Shown here: positions 18,335 through 27,862 of the stretch, piece by piece
How the letters are laid out: each line of letters starts with the position of its first letter
Position numbering within the stretch: the first letter of the stretch is position 1
Origin: Paenibacillus montanisoli
GTDB lineage: Bacteria; Bacillota; Bacilli; Paenibacillales; Paenibacillaceae
Direction of reading: 5' to 3'
DNA: 64,000 nt
Assembly: GCF_003268025.1 (NCBI RefSeq)
Contig: NZ_QLUW01000003.1
Location: 682,001-746,000 of the forward strand
Made by a program: the position numbers and the translations under genes
Notes under the pieces: model-generated
The model's input: only the letters and a program-made list of their open reading frames with translations
Database searches by the model: none
What the model was told of the DNA's origin: nothing

Positions 18335-19510
18335 ATGCAGGATGGGCGGATTCCGATCTACCAGATCATACAGGATTTTATTAAAAACCAAATTACCAGC
18401 GGTATTCTAAAGCCGGGCGATAAGATTTTGACCGAGAAAGAGCTGATGGAGAAGTTTGAAGTAAGCCGGATTACCGTGTCCAACGCGCTCAGCGGATTGA
18501 CGAAGGATGGCTGGCTGACCCGGATTCAAGGGAAAGGCAGCTATGTCAACGAGCCAGAGGCAGCGGCGCCGGCTTCGCAGCCGGGGGCAAGCGCGGGGAA
18601 CGGTGCCCTTCAATCGAAGGAGCAGGCGGAGAGCCGCAACGTCATCGGGCTGATCATGCCTGACTTGAGCGATTTCTTCTCGATGCGGATGAACAACGGC
18701 ATCTCCAAGGCGCTGAAGAAATCCGGCTATAATCTGGTGCTGATGCTTTCGGAGAACTCCAAGGAACGCGAAGCGGCCGCCATACGCGAACTATTGCGCA
18801 TGGGGGCCTCGGGACTCATTATTTTCCCGGTGGATGACGAGACGTACAACGAGGAAATATTGAGGCTGAAGCTGGAACGGTTTCCTCTTGTGATCATCGA
18901 CAGATATTTGTCCGGCATCGAGACGCATTTCATCGGCTCCGACGGCGTCGAGGCGTCGAGGCTGGCCGTAAATCATCTCTATAAGCTCGGCCATCGCGAT
19001 ATCGCGATTTGCTCGGACGTGCCGCTTTCGACGACGTCGATCGAGCAGCGTCTTTCCGGCTATATGAAGGCGATGAAAGAGCTGGGAGAGATGATCAATC
19101 CGGCAATGATGCTGACCGATTTCTATGTGGATTACGGGAAAGAAGAAATCGACGAGCGGCATCCGCTGTTCCGTTACGTCAAGAATGGACTCGCGACCGC
19201 GTACATTACGCTAAACGGGACGATGGCGCTTTATCTGTACCGGATCGTCCGGCATCTCGGGCTGGAAGTGTCGAAAGATCTGTCGATCGTCACGTTCGAT
19301 AACGTATCGCCAAGCCGCGAATTCAACTTCTTCACTTATATCGACCAACATGAGGAAACGGTGGGGCGCCTGGCGGCGGAACAACTGCTTGAGCTGCTGC
19401 AGCGCGGAGGCGATCAGGCACAGCAGGAGCCGAAATACCGTAAGGTGCTGGTCGAGCCTCATCTGATTCCAAGTCAATCTACGGCGCCGCTGCAGGTGCG
19501 AGTAAAGTAA
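18335..19510 (+). CDS. GntR/LacI hybrid (AraR-like) transcriptional regulator
   Basis: A 391-residue regulator. Residues 5-72 are a GntR winged helix (YQIIQDFIKNQITSGILKPG, LTEKELMEKFEVSRITVSNA, GKGSYV). After a Pro/Ala/Ser linker, residues 105-385 are a LacI-type sugar-binding domain (NVIGLIMPDLSDFFSMRMNN, LIIFPVDDETYNEE). This architecture is that of AraR, the arabinose repressor. It is directly upstream of an ABC sugar importer and an alpha-mannosidase, so it probably represses that operon and responds to a mannoside or mannose-derived ligand (inference). Its own terminator separates it from the operon. Confidence 0.9.
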   Translation: MQDGRIPIYQIIQDFIKNQITSGILKPGDKILTEKELMEKFEVSRITVSNALSGLTKDGWLTRIQGKGSYVNEPEAAAPASQPGASAGNGALQSKEQAESRNVIGLIMPDLSDFFSMRMNNGISKALKKSGYNLVLMLSENSKEREAAAIRELLRMGASGLIIFPVDDETYNEEILRLKLERFPLVIIDRYLSGIETHFIGSDGVEASRLAVNHLYKLGHRDIAICSDVPLSTTSIEQRLSGYMKAMKELGEMINPAMMLTDFYVDYGKEEIDERHPLFRYVKNGLATAYITLNGTMALYLYRIVRHLGLEVSKDLSIVTFDNVSPSREFNFFTYIDQHEETVGRLAAEQLLELLQRGGDQAQQEPKYRKVLVEPHLIPSQSTAPLQVRVK

Positions 19511-19517
19511 GCGGGAA

Positions 19518-19547
19518 AGGGCCTTTCGAACCGAAAGGCTCTTTTTG
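19518..19547 (+). terminator. Terminator of the regulator gene
   Basis: GCCTTTCG (19521-19528) pairs with CGAAAGGC (19532-19539), with flanking pairs, and is followed by CTTTTT. Confidence 0.8.
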
Positions 19548-19575
19548 ATATGGAAATATTCGACAAAACAAACCA

Positions 19576-19631
19576 TTGACAATAAACTTTAATTCGAGGT
19601 AATATATCGACATATCATATAATACATATGT
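19576..19631 (+). promoter_or_regulatory. Promoter of the ABC importer / mannosidase operon
   Basis: TTGACA (19576-19581), 18-bp spacer, TAATAT (19600-19605). Downstream ACATAT (19610-19615) and ATATGT (19626-19631) form an inverted repeat that could be an operator. It does not share the repeat found before the regulator gene. Confidence 0.55.
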
Positions 19632-19731
19632 AACAAGGGGGTGCTGAGACTTACCGCTGACATATTATTTTATAGCGATTGGGTCATGCTAGCAGCTTCA
19701 AGCAATTTAGAGGCGAGAGGGGCTTGGGTCA

Positions 19732-21144
19732 ATGAAGGGAAGCAAATGGTTTTCCGCGATTTTGTCCATCTTCCTGGTTTCGACACTCGTTTTGGCAGCT
19801 TGTTCTGACAATTCAAATGGAAGCGGTAACAAAGAGAATTCGACGGCCTCAAATGGCAATGCAGCCTCAACCGACACTTCCGACACGGCAGCGGCAACGA
19901 ATACGGGGGATGACGGCAGCAATGACGCGACGGCCGCTCCTGCGGCAGAGCCCTTCGAATTAACGGTATGGAGCCATAACGTCGCCAATGCCATGCCTGA
20001 AGCAAACGATCCGACCGCAGCGAAGATATATGATTATATTCAGACAAAGATGGAAGAGAAGTTCCCGGGCATTACGATTAAATATATCGATAAGGGCTGG
20101 GCGGACACCCTCCGTCAAGCCATCATGGTCGCCGTTATGGGCGGCAATCCGCCTGATGTTGCCGACGGCGAGGACTTCATTCCGGAATTCGCGCGCATCG
20201 GCGCGCTTCTGGAGGTGCCTCAGGACGTGGCTGCCCAGCTGGCTCCAGGTCCTATGAAAGCGGCGATGCACGACGGCAAGCCGTATGCGGTCGCTCAAAT
20301 GACGGGCGTATTCAGCCTGGTGTACAACAAAGATGTCATGGCCAAAGTAGGCCTGGACCCGAACACGCCGCCGAAGACATGGGACGAATGGCTTGACATG
20401 TCCAAGAAAGCGACGGAAAACGGCAAAGGTGAATACTACGGCACCATCGTCCAGAACATGGGGCTTGGCGGCACGTTCCGGCTTGCGCCGTTCATGCGCC
20501 AAGTCGGCGGCGATTTCACGACGGCCGACTGGTCCGCCGTAACCTTCGATTCGCCGGAGAACGTTAGAGCCCTCACGTTCCTGCGCGAGCTGGCCAAAAC
20601 GGCGCCGCCCGGCTCCACTTCCATGACCGACGAAGGTCAATTCTTCAACCTGTTGAACAGCGGCAAAGTGGCGTTCGCCGTGAACGGACCATGGCATATC
20701 GCATGGGGCAAGCAAATGGGCTGCACGAACTGCGGCTTTGCGCCGCTGCCCGTGCCTGAGCCAGGCCATACGGGCAACGTCATCGTCGGCAATACGCTCT
20801 TCTATGCGCTCAAGCAATCGAAGCATCCTGAAGCGGCGCTCGAGTTCCTCAAAATATTGGCGAGCAAAGAGTATCAGGAAATGGAAGCGAACGCGACCGG
20901 ACGCCTGCCGGCGAACATGGAAGCAGGCAAAAACCCGCAGCTGCTCCAAACGTATCCGGAGCTTCAGGTATTCAATGAAATCGTAGCAAACGAGGAAAGC
21001 GCTCCGCTCCCGGTTTATCCGAAGAACGGTCCGCAAATTTGGGAAGCGTGGTACAAGGCGCAGGATATTACGCTGACAACCGATAAACCGATCGAGGATG
21101 CGTTGAAGGAAGCGCAAAAAACGGCCGAGGAACAGCTTAAATGA
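19732..21144 (+). CDS. ABC transporter sugar-binding lipoprotein
   Basis: A 470-residue family 1 extracellular solute-binding protein. It has a signal peptide (SKWFSAILSIFLVSTLVL-like core) with lipobox LAAC (lipidated Cys about residue 24) and a Ser/Asn/Gly/Thr-rich linker to about residue 75. The binding domain then begins EPFELTVWSHNV. Later it shows PYAVAQMTGVFSLVYNKDVM and KVAFAVNGPWHIAWGK, typical of oligosaccharide-binding proteins. It delivers sugar to the two permeases encoded next. No ATPase gene is present in the cluster, so a shared MsmX-type ATPase elsewhere is likely (inference). Its stop overlaps the permease start (ATGA). Confidence 0.93.
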   Translation: MKGSKWFSAILSIFLVSTLVLAACSDNSNGSGNKENSTASNGNAASTDTSDTAAATNTGDDGSNDATAAPAAEPFELTVWSHNVANAMPEANDPTAAKIYDYIQTKMEEKFPGITIKYIDKGWADTLRQAIMVAVMGGNPPDVADGEDFIPEFARIGALLEVPQDVAAQLAPGPMKAAMHDGKPYAVAQMTGVFSLVYNKDVMAKVGLDPNTPPKTWDEWLDMSKKATENGKGEYYGTIVQNMGLGGTFRLAPFMRQVGGDFTTADWSAVTFDSPENVRALTFLRELAKTAPPGSTSMTDEGQFFNLLNSGKVAFAVNGPWHIAWGKQMGCTNCGFAPLPVPEPGHTGNVIVGNTLFYALKQSKHPEAALEFLKILASKEYQEMEANATGRLPANMEAGKNPQLLQTYPELQVFNEIVANEESAPLPVYPKNGPQIWEAWYKAQDITLTTDKPIEDALKEAQKTAEEQLK

Positions 21145-22097
21145 GTAGAATTCCGTTCAAGAAGGAAGCTCCCCGGGCGCAGCCCGGGGATGCTTCGTTG
21201 TCTTTCCGGCAGCGGCTGCGCCTCTTCTATAACCGTCATCGCGACGGAGCGATCGGCTACTCGCTATTAGCCCCGATGTTCGCGTTCTTCGCCGTTTTTT
21301 CGTTATTCCCGGTTCTGTTCGTTATCTACCTGTCCTTCACGGAATGGAACGGCGTGCTTGGTCTGCCCAAGTGGGTTGGCCTGGACAACTTTGAGCGGTT
21401 CTTTACGACCGGCGATTACCTGCTGACCTTGCTGCGCGCAGGATTTTACGGCTTGCTTATTCTGGTCGGCTGCATGTCGGTCGGCTTCTTCATCGCGCTA
21501 TTGCTGAACCAGAAGGTAAAAGGTGTAGGCCTGTACAGGACGCTGTGGTATCTGCCCGTCGTCGTCTCCTTTGCGGTTGTCGCCCAAATCGCGAATGCAG
21601 TGCTCGATCCCGTAACCGGCTTGGTGCACAATGTGATGGAACGGTTCGGCATGGAGACGATCATCTTTCAACAGAGCGTCTTCTGGATGACCTTCTGGCT
21701 CATCCTGATTACGATCTGGAAGGGTATTGGCGGGACAGTCATCATCTATTTGGCGGGGCTGCAGGGGATCGACACGTCGCTCTATGAAGCGGCGAAGGTT
21801 GACGGAGCAACCAGGTTCAATATCTTACTTTATATCACGCTTCCATCGCTGCGTCCGATTACGATGTATATTGCCATCATGGGCATTATTGCCAGCTTCC
21901 AAATCTTCGAACCGGTCCAGCTGTTGACGCGCGGCGGTCCGCAAGGACACACGAACATTATTTTGCACCGCATCTACCAGGATGCGTTTCAATCGTTCAA
22001 TATGGGGATGGCGAGCGCGTCTTCCGTGATGGTGCTTCTGTTCACTTTCACATTGACGATGATTCAATACCGCATATCGCAGCGAAACCAAACTTAG
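21141..22097 (+). CDS. ABC sugar transporter permease (MalF/UgpA type)
   Basis: A 318-residue permease with six or seven membrane helices, starting in the ATGA overlap with the binding-protein gene. The first helix is YSLLAPMFAFFAVFSLFPVL. The EAA loop is ...YEAAKVDGATRFNILLYITL, which contacts the ATPase. The fully conserved family pattern and operon position make this one half of the transmembrane channel for the sugar bound by the upstream lipoprotein. Confidence 0.94.
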   Translation: MSRIPFKKEAPRAQPGDASLSFRQRLRLFYNRHRDGAIGYSLLAPMFAFFAVFSLFPVLFVIYLSFTEWNGVLGLPKWVGLDNFERFFTTGDYLLTLLRAGFYGLLILVGCMSVGFFIALLLNQKVKGVGLYRTLWYLPVVVSFAVVAQIANAVLDPVTGLVHNVMERFGMETIIFQQSVFWMTFWLILITIWKGIGGTVIIYLAGLQGIDTSLYEAAKVDGATRFNILLYITLPSLRPITMYIAIMGIIASFQIFEPVQLLTRGGPQGHTNIILHRIYQDAFQSFNMGMASASSVMVLLFTFTLTMIQYRISQRNQT

Positions 22098-22115
22098 ATG
22101 GAGGAACGCTAAGCT

Positions 22116-23006
22116 ATGGTTAATGAACGAAGCAAACTTGAGACCTTCGCCATTTATTTGCTGCTCATTATCGGGAGCGCCGTCATGTTCTACCCGTTCC
22201 TGTTTCAGGTCTTGGCTTCCATCGGCTCCAACAAAGATTATTACGCCACCATTCTTCTTCCGATTCCGACCGAATTCAATTTGGACCGGTACGTGAACCT
22301 CATCCACAACTCGCTGATCTACCGGTACTTGATCAACACGGCTCTTAGAAGCTTATATTTTATCGTCGTTACGTGCCTGGTCTCGCTTATTGCCTCTTAT
22401 GTGTTTACAAAATTGCGATTCAAAGGACGCGATTCGGTATTCGTCGTCTTCCTGACGTCGATGATGATTCCGGCTCAGGTGACGATCATCCCGACGTATT
22501 TGCTTTTCGCCCGTTTTCCTTTCCTAGGCGGCAACAACTGGCAAGGGTTAGGCGGGCACGGCATGATCGATACGTGGGGAGCGCTTCTGCTCGGCAGCGG
22601 GATTGTGAACGTAGCTGCCATTTTTCTCGTGAAGCAAACGATGGAGTCGATCCCGTTCGAGTATGAGGAAGCTGCCCGGATTGACGGTGCAGGCGTGTTC
22701 CGAACGATATTCACCATCTATTTTCCGATGGTGCGCGCGGTTCTCGTAGTCATTATCATTACAACGTTCATCTCGATTTGGAATGATTACCTGTGGCCGC
22801 TCGTCGCCATTAACAATCCGAATATCCAGGTCATCAATACGGGCGTCACCAGCCTGTTGACCACGATGATGCAAAGCGGCCAGGTGCCGGAGTATCCGGA
22901 CTTCTTCGCCCTTACTGCGATTGTCGTCGTGCCTCCGATTCTCGTCTATTTACTGCTTCAACGCAATTTCATTCAAGGCTATGCAATGGCAGGCATTAAA
23001 GGTTAG
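22116..23006 (+). CDS. ABC sugar transporter permease (MalG/UgpE type)
   Basis: A 296-residue permease of the MalG class with six helices. The EAA loop reads FEYEEAARIDGAGVFRTIFT. It starts 18 nt behind the first permease gene with GGAGG upstream. It ends in GYAMAGIKG, a common C-terminus of this class. It forms the second half of the importer channel. Confidence 0.94.
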   Translation: MVNERSKLETFAIYLLLIIGSAVMFYPFLFQVLASIGSNKDYYATILLPIPTEFNLDRYVNLIHNSLIYRYLINTALRSLYFIVVTCLVSLIASYVFTKLRFKGRDSVFVVFLTSMMIPAQVTIIPTYLLFARFPFLGGNNWQGLGGHGMIDTWGALLLGSGIVNVAAIFLVKQTMESIPFEYEEAARIDGAGVFRTIFTIYFPMVRAVLVVIIITTFISIWNDYLWPLVAINNPNIQVINTGVTSLLTTMMQSGQVPEYPDFFALTAIVVVPPILVYLLLQRNFIQGYAMAGIKG

Positions 23007-23079
23007 CGGTTCGATCCAAAATAAGCGCACGCTGCCGGGCCGCATGATCAGTGCCGCCCGGTCAGATTAGGAGGAACAA

Positions 23080-25851
23080 ATGTCGACTCAATCATCCGTC
23101 AAAACCGTATATGTCGTGTCCCACACCCACTGGGACCGTGAATGGTACCAGGATTACCAAGGTTTTCGCACGAGGCTTATCTACATGATCGACGAGCTGC
23201 TGGATACGATGGAGACGAGCCCGGACTATCGTTATTTTTTGATGGACGGCCAGACGATCGTGCTTGACGATTATCTCGAGATTCGTCCGGAACGCAGGGA
23301 GCAGCTAACGCGTTACATTCGGGAGGGGCGCATCGGCGTCGGGCCGTGGTATGTCATGCCGGATGAATTTTTGGTCAGCGGCGAGTCGCTGATCCGCAAT
23401 TTGCAGTCCGGCTTCCGCGAGTCGCGCAAGCTTGGCGTAGAGCCGGTGAAGTCGGGCTATGTCACCGATATCTTCGGCCATAACAGCCAATTCCCGCAGG
23501 TGCTGCGCGGCTTTGGCATCGATAACGCGGTGCTCTTCCGCGGCTTCCATGGAGACGCCGACAAGGCCGAGATCGTGTGGGAAGGCGCGGATGGCAGCCG
23601 CGTGCTTGGCCTCAAGCTGGACGAGGACCGGGCTTACGGCGATTTCTATTTCTTCCTGCGCTGGCCGTTCGTGGACCGGAATTTCAACTATGACGTGCCG
23701 GAGCTGATTGAACGCGCAAAATCGATGCTGGCTTACAAGAGCGAACGGGCGACGACGGACATCATGCTGGGGATGGATGGCGTCGATCATATTGAAATCG
23801 AGCCGCGCTTGCCGTGGCTGCTGCAAACGCTTAATGAGGCCGAGGCGCTGGAAGGCGTCAAGTTCGTCCACGCTGCATTGGAGCAGTATTTGGATGCGCT
23901 TCGCGATAAAGTAGGCGAGCTGGAGGTCTACCGCGGCGAGCAGCGATCGCACGGCTATAACGGCATCAATAACTGGGTGCTCGTCAACGTGCTGTCCTCC
24001 CGCATTCATTTGAAACAATTGAATCAGCAATGCGAGCTTCTGCTGGAGAAATGGGCCGAGCCGTGGGCTGTTTTTGCGGAGCTGGAGGGAAGAGCCTATC
24101 CGCGCGCATTCCTCGATAAAGCTTGGCAATTTCTGCTGCAGAATCATCCGCATGATTCGATCTGCGGCTGCTCCATCGATCAAGTCCACCGGGACATGAT
24201 CTACCGCTTCGACCAAAGCCGGCTGATTGCCGAGCATATGCTCCGCGAGCAGCTGCTGTATGTGGCGAATCACATCGATCCGAGCGGGCTGGAAGGTTCG
24301 GATATCCTGGTCGTTTACAATCCGGTGCAGGATTCCAGTGATGGCATCGTCATCGCCGAAGCGGAGCTTCCGCATGACAGTGCCGGCGGGCTGAGAGGGA
24401 TCGGGCTCGGCGGCAGCTTTCTGCAGCTGCGCGACGCGGAAGGCCGGCTGATCGACTGCCAAGTCGTTGACATCGCGAAGAACAAAGTGCGGCGCATCCG
24501 CAAGTACCGCGATATTCCGGGCGCTGAAACCGTGGATCGACTGACGCTCGCTTTCAAAGGGAGCATTCCTTCGTTTGGCTACGCGGCCTTTGCGCTGGAG
24601 AAAGTGGTCATCCCGGGGCCGCGGCATGGCGAGTACATGCCTGAGATTGTGCAGCCGCGCAGACTTCTCGGGACGATGAAGGTGAATCCGACGACGTGGA
24701 ATAACGGCCGGATCGAAGTGCATATCCGGGAAAACGGAACGATATGTATAAGTGAGCTGCAAACAGGACGCGTCTATGACAGCCTGCTGCTGTTCGAAGA
24801 TGAAGCGGATATCGGGGAGGGCTGGAATTATGTCGCGCCGCCGAATAATCCGATCTTCCATTCCGCAAGCTGCCGTGCCGTTATCTCGACAGTCGCGGAC
24901 GGGCCGCTGGTCAGCATCGCTTGCGCGGAAATCTCGTTTGCGGTGCCGGCGGGCATCTCGCCGGATGATTCACGGCGCTTGGACGAGAAAGCCGTCCTGA
25001 CGATCCGCACCTACCTGGAGCTTCGCAAGGATGACCCTGTGCTGCGCTGCCGCACCGTCGTCCAGAACACGGCGCGCAATCACCGGCTTAAGCTGCTGTT
25101 CCCGACGGGCATCCAGACAGAACATTACTACGCGAGCACGCCGTTTGATCTGGTGAAGCGGCCGGTGCAGAAGCCGGATTATTCGGCCTATCTGGAGACG
25201 GCGCCAGGCGACGCGCCATATAACGGATTTGTCGCTTTGAAGGACGATAAAGCCGGACTCGCGCTCTACTCGAAAGGGCTATACGAAATGTCGATGCGGG
25301 ATGATGCGGCACGCACTGCGGTGCTTACTCTGTTCCGCAGCACGAACAAGGAAGTGCTCACCGACGGCGGCGACGGAGGGCAGCTGCTGCGAGAGCTGTC
25401 CTTTGAATATGCGATTCGTCCGTTTGAAGCCGAGTTCTCGCCGCTGCCTTCGCTATGGGGCGAACGCGAGCAATTCGCCGCAGGCTTGAAGTCGCTGACG
25501 GTGCGCAAGGACGAAATCCGCTATGAATCGCTTCAGCAACGGGAGCGAAACCTGCCTGCCGTTCATTCCTACGTGCAGGTCGATAATGCTTCCGTCCGCG
25601 TCAGCGCGCTGCAACAAGCGGAGCACGCAGCGCCGGGCGCTTACGTCATCCGACTCTTTAATGCATCGGAGAACGCGGAAACGGCCGTATTGACGTTTGA
25701 CCGTCCTGTCGCCAGTGCCGAGGCAGTATCGCTCGACGAGCAGCTTGCGGCGGATTTTGCCGGTCTATCTTTAACTAATGGGACCATTCGCTTGCAACTT
25801 GGCGCCAAACGGATTCAGACCATCCGGTTGACCTTCCATCCTGCCGTCTGA
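23080..25851 (+). CDS. GH38 alpha-mannosidase
   Basis: A 923-residue glycoside hydrolase family 38 enzyme without signal peptide, so cytoplasmic. The N-terminal catalytic barrel begins VVSHTHWDREW (zinc ligands His17, Asp19). The nucleophile region is YVTDIFGHNSQFPQ, and a further zinc histidine is in NHPHDSICGCSIDQVH. The helical and beta-sandwich C-terminal domains follow. It would cleave alpha-mannosides imported by the preceding ABC system, including phosphorylated or oligomeric forms in relatives. It lies 73 nt behind the second permease gene with AGGAGG before the ATG. Confidence 0.93.
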   Translation: MSTQSSVKTVYVVSHTHWDREWYQDYQGFRTRLIYMIDELLDTMETSPDYRYFLMDGQTIVLDDYLEIRPERREQLTRYIREGRIGVGPWYVMPDEFLVSGESLIRNLQSGFRESRKLGVEPVKSGYVTDIFGHNSQFPQVLRGFGIDNAVLFRGFHGDADKAEIVWEGADGSRVLGLKLDEDRAYGDFYFFLRWPFVDRNFNYDVPELIERAKSMLAYKSERATTDIMLGMDGVDHIEIEPRLPWLLQTLNEAEALEGVKFVHAALEQYLDALRDKVGELEVYRGEQRSHGYNGINNWVLVNVLSSRIHLKQLNQQCELLLEKWAEPWAVFAELEGRAYPRAFLDKAWQFLLQNHPHDSICGCSIDQVHRDMIYRFDQSRLIAEHMLREQLLYVANHIDPSGLEGSDILVVYNPVQDSSDGIVIAEAELPHDSAGGLRGIGLGGSFLQLRDAEGRLIDCQVVDIAKNKVRRIRKYRDIPGAETVDRLTLAFKGSIPSFGYAAFALEKVVIPGPRHGEYMPEIVQPRRLLGTMKVNPTTWNNGRIEVHIRENGTICISELQTGRVYDSLLLFEDEADIGEGWNYVAPPNNPIFHSASCRAVISTVADGPLVSIACAEISFAVPAGISPDDSRRLDEKAVLTIRTYLELRKDDPVLRCRTVVQNTARNHRLKLLFPTGIQTEHYYASTPFDLVKRPVQKPDYSAYLETAPGDAPYNGFVALKDDKAGLALYSKGLYEMSMRDDAARTAVLTLFRSTNKEVLTDGGDGGQLLRELSFEYAIRPFEAEFSPLPSLWGEREQFAAGLKSLTVRKDEIRYESLQQRERNLPAVHSYVQVDNASVRVSALQQAEHAAPGAYVIRLFNASENAETAVLTFDRPVASAEAVSLDEQLAADFAGLSLTNGTIRLQLGAKRIQTIRLTFHPAV

Positions 25852-25903
25852 ACGATTTTCTATTCATGCACTTATTTCACTCAATGGATTAGGAGAGATG
25901 AAC

Positions 25904-26704
25904 ATGTTGAATCCGGTCGCGTCGCATGGCGCGCTTACGGACACTGAACGTTTTATGTTCGAATCTTGGGGCTATTTGATTATTCCGGATGTGCTTAGCG
26001 CTGAAGAAGCGCAGCAATGCTTGGAGGCTTCGGTTCGCATCCATCGAGAGGCGAAGACCGAAGGCTTCGGTCAAGTGGGACGAGGGTACGAATCGGAGCC
26101 CGCGCTCGAGCGGCTGATGGATCACCCGGCGGTGCTCCCGAAGATTAGAGGGCTTTATGGCGACCGCTTCATTATGCAGTCCGGCTGGAATACGAAGCAG
26201 CCGGCCTTCGGCGGCATGGGCGGCTGGCATCAGGACGGTTCGGGGGCTTACAATTTCAATAAGCTCAGCTTCCCGTTCATTCCGCTTGTCCAGCTGCGGG
26301 CGTCCTTTCTGCTGACGGATCAATCGCAGCCGCGGATGGGGAACATGGAGCTCATCCCGGGCAGCCACCGAAGCCAAGTTCCGCTGCCGGAAGCGCTGCG
26401 GAAAGAGAAGGGAGACCTCCCGATCGGCCATGTCATCTGCGCGAAAGCGGGTTCGGTGCTGCTGTTCCACAATGCGGTCTGGCACCGCACGTATGCGCAC
26501 GACGGCGACTACGACCGGTATACGATGCACTATATTTATAGTCCGCCATGGGTAAAGCCATCTGACCGGCTGCAAAACTCGCCATCTTTCCTGGAGCGGA
26601 CGACGCCGCTTCGCCGCGCGTTGATGGGCGAGTTCTCCCGTCCGGATGCGCCGTACGGCGCTAACTATGATCCTCCTCCGTTTGATGACGGAAACGGCGC
26701 CTAA
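25904..26704 (+). CDS. Phytanoyl-CoA dioxygenase (PhyH) family protein
   Basis: A 266-residue Fe(II)/2-oxoglutarate dioxygenase. The iron-binding HxD is in GGWHQDGSGAYN, the distal histidine in LLFHNAVWHRTYAH, and an arginine follows in YDRYTMHY. The start is ATG 25904, 7 nt behind AGGAGA; an ATG at 25898 is too close to the SD. It is the last gene of the mannoside operon (52 nt behind the mannosidase) and is followed by a strong terminator. A dioxygenase in such an operon is unusual; it may oxidise or demethylate a decorated sugar, which is speculation. Confidence 0.85.
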   Translation: MLNPVASHGALTDTERFMFESWGYLIIPDVLSAEEAQQCLEASVRIHREAKTEGFGQVGRGYESEPALERLMDHPAVLPKIRGLYGDRFIMQSGWNTKQPAFGGMGGWHQDGSGAYNFNKLSFPFIPLVQLRASFLLTDQSQPRMGNMELIPGSHRSQVPLPEALRKEKGDLPIGHVICAKAGSVLLFHNAVWHRTYAHDGDYDRYTMHYIYSPPWVKPSDRLQNSPSFLERTTPLRRALMGEFSRPDAPYGANYDPPPFDDGNGA

Positions 26705-26710
26705 TGAAAC

Positions 26711-26760
26711 AACAAAAGAGGAAGAGCCGCGGGCAACCGCGCTCTTCCTCTTTGTTGTTT
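26711..26760. terminator. Bidirectional terminator ending the mannoside operon
   Basis: A perfect 13-bp stem (26715-26727 with 26741-26753), extended by AACAA/TTGTT pairs, with A and T tails on both sides. Confidence 0.9.
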
Positions 26761-27206
26761 TAACCGCCCATCGTAAGCCCGAGCAGAAATAAGCCGAAAA
26801 ACCCGACCGGCAGCATCGCATTGAGCACAATGCCGATAATGGAGAACGCCTTGCGTTTATGCTTGGCGCAAGCGCCGACAATGCCTAGGATTAGCCCGAC
26901 AATGCTGGCTCCCATCGAGCCGATGATCAGCAAGCCAGCCCCGATAATCGGCGCAAAGGCTTCGATATCTTGCATATTCGCCTCGATTTCCTGCTGCAGA
27001 GAGTTGCTGTTCGCAAAATTGTGGTCCATAATGAATGATGTTGCGAGAATTATAGCTACGATAAAACAGATAATGCTGATGAGTCCGATGATAAATGAAG
27101 CAATGCCAAGCTTGGATTGCGTTTTCTGCGGCGTTGCCTCGCCTGCGTCCGGTAATGGAGAAAAGCCGCCCTGCGGGTAATTGTTCTCGCTGCCGTGTTC
27201 ATTCAT
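26760..27206 (-). CDS. DUF4190/DUF4064-like small membrane protein
   Basis: A 148-residue protein with a polar Pro/Gly-rich N-terminus (residues 1-32). Three hydrophobic segments follow, with GIASFIIGLISIICFIVAII, a central Gly-rich helix (MGASIVGLILGIVGACA) and a C-terminal helix (VLNAMLPVGFFGLFLLGLTM). The layout is that of DUF4190-type Firmicutes membrane proteins. Function unknown. Good SD (AGGAGACC) before the ATG. Confidence 0.72.
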   Translation of the reverse strand: MNEHGSENNYPQGGFSPLPDAGEATPQKTQSKLGIASFIIGLISIICFIVAIILATSFIMDHNFANSNSLQQEIEANMQDIEAFAPIIGAGLLIIGSMGASIVGLILGIVGACAKHKRKAFSIIGIVLNAMLPVGFFGLFLLGLTMGG

Positions 27207-27288
27207 TTTGAATAGGTCTCCTTTATCAATCGTTTGCTATCGTACATTCTAACTTAATTTACAGCCATTGGAAAGGATGGAGAACGCG

Positions 27289-27669
27289 ATGTTTAATAAA
27301 TACGGCGCGTACGGCGCGGTCCATGCGCTGCTTGCCGTCGCGCTCGGCGCTTTCGGCGCCCACGGACTGAAGGATCGGCTGACCGAAGAAATGCTGAATG
27401 TGTTCGAAACCGGCGTCCGTTATCACATGTATCACGCCATCGGGCTTTTCCTGCTTGCGCTGGCTGCTGAGCGGGTCGGTCAGGAGCGGGGGATTCGCTG
27501 GGCGGCGAGATTGATGCATATCGGTATTTTCCTTTTCTCCGGCAGTTTGTATGCGCTTAGCTTGTCCGACACCAAGGCGCTCGGCATCATAACGCCGTTT
27601 GGCGGGCTTGCGTTTATTGTTGCTTGGGGCATGGCGGCTTATTCGATTTGGAAGGCCAAGAGCAGGTAG
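27289..27669 (+). CDS. DUF423 / UPF0382 (YwdK-like) membrane protein
   Basis: A 126-residue, four-helix membrane protein with the DUF423 hallmark LAVALGAFGAHGLKDRL and RYHMYHAIGLFLLAL. The start at ATG 27289 (MFNKYG) gives the usual family length and lies behind GGATGGAG; an in-frame TTG at 27268 precedes this SD. Function unknown. It stands alone, followed by a hairpin. Confidence 0.85.
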   Translation: MFNKYGAYGAVHALLAVALGAFGAHGLKDRLTEEMLNVFETGVRYHMYHAIGLFLLALAAERVGQERGIRWAARLMHIGIFLFSGSLYALSLSDTKALGIITPFGGLAFIVAWGMAAYSIWKAKSR

Positions 27670-27691
27670 AACGAAAGAGAGCAAAAACAGA

Positions 27692-27753
27692 GTGACGATT
27701 TCGCGAGACGAAGGCTGGCTAGTTTTCGTTAAAGGTTGAAATCGTCTTTTTTA
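27692..27753 (+). terminator. Terminator after the DUF423 gene
   Basis: GACGATTTC (27694-27702) pairs perfectly with GAAATCGTC (27738-27746) across a 35-nt loop, then TTTTTT. Confidence 0.6.
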
Positions 27754-27862
27754 TGCCATTGAGAAGCCTGCCAGTTAGAAAAATGCAGATTCCAGATTCG
27801 GCCAAAATCGATTATAATGATGAAATGTGACGGATCATGCCGAAGCGGAAGGAAGATGAAGT

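Noticed and set aside
23305-24861. 518-codon leftward open frame inside the alpha-mannosidase gene
   Set aside because: Antisense to a clear GH38 enzyme with all catalytic motifs; no SD, and an implausible composition.
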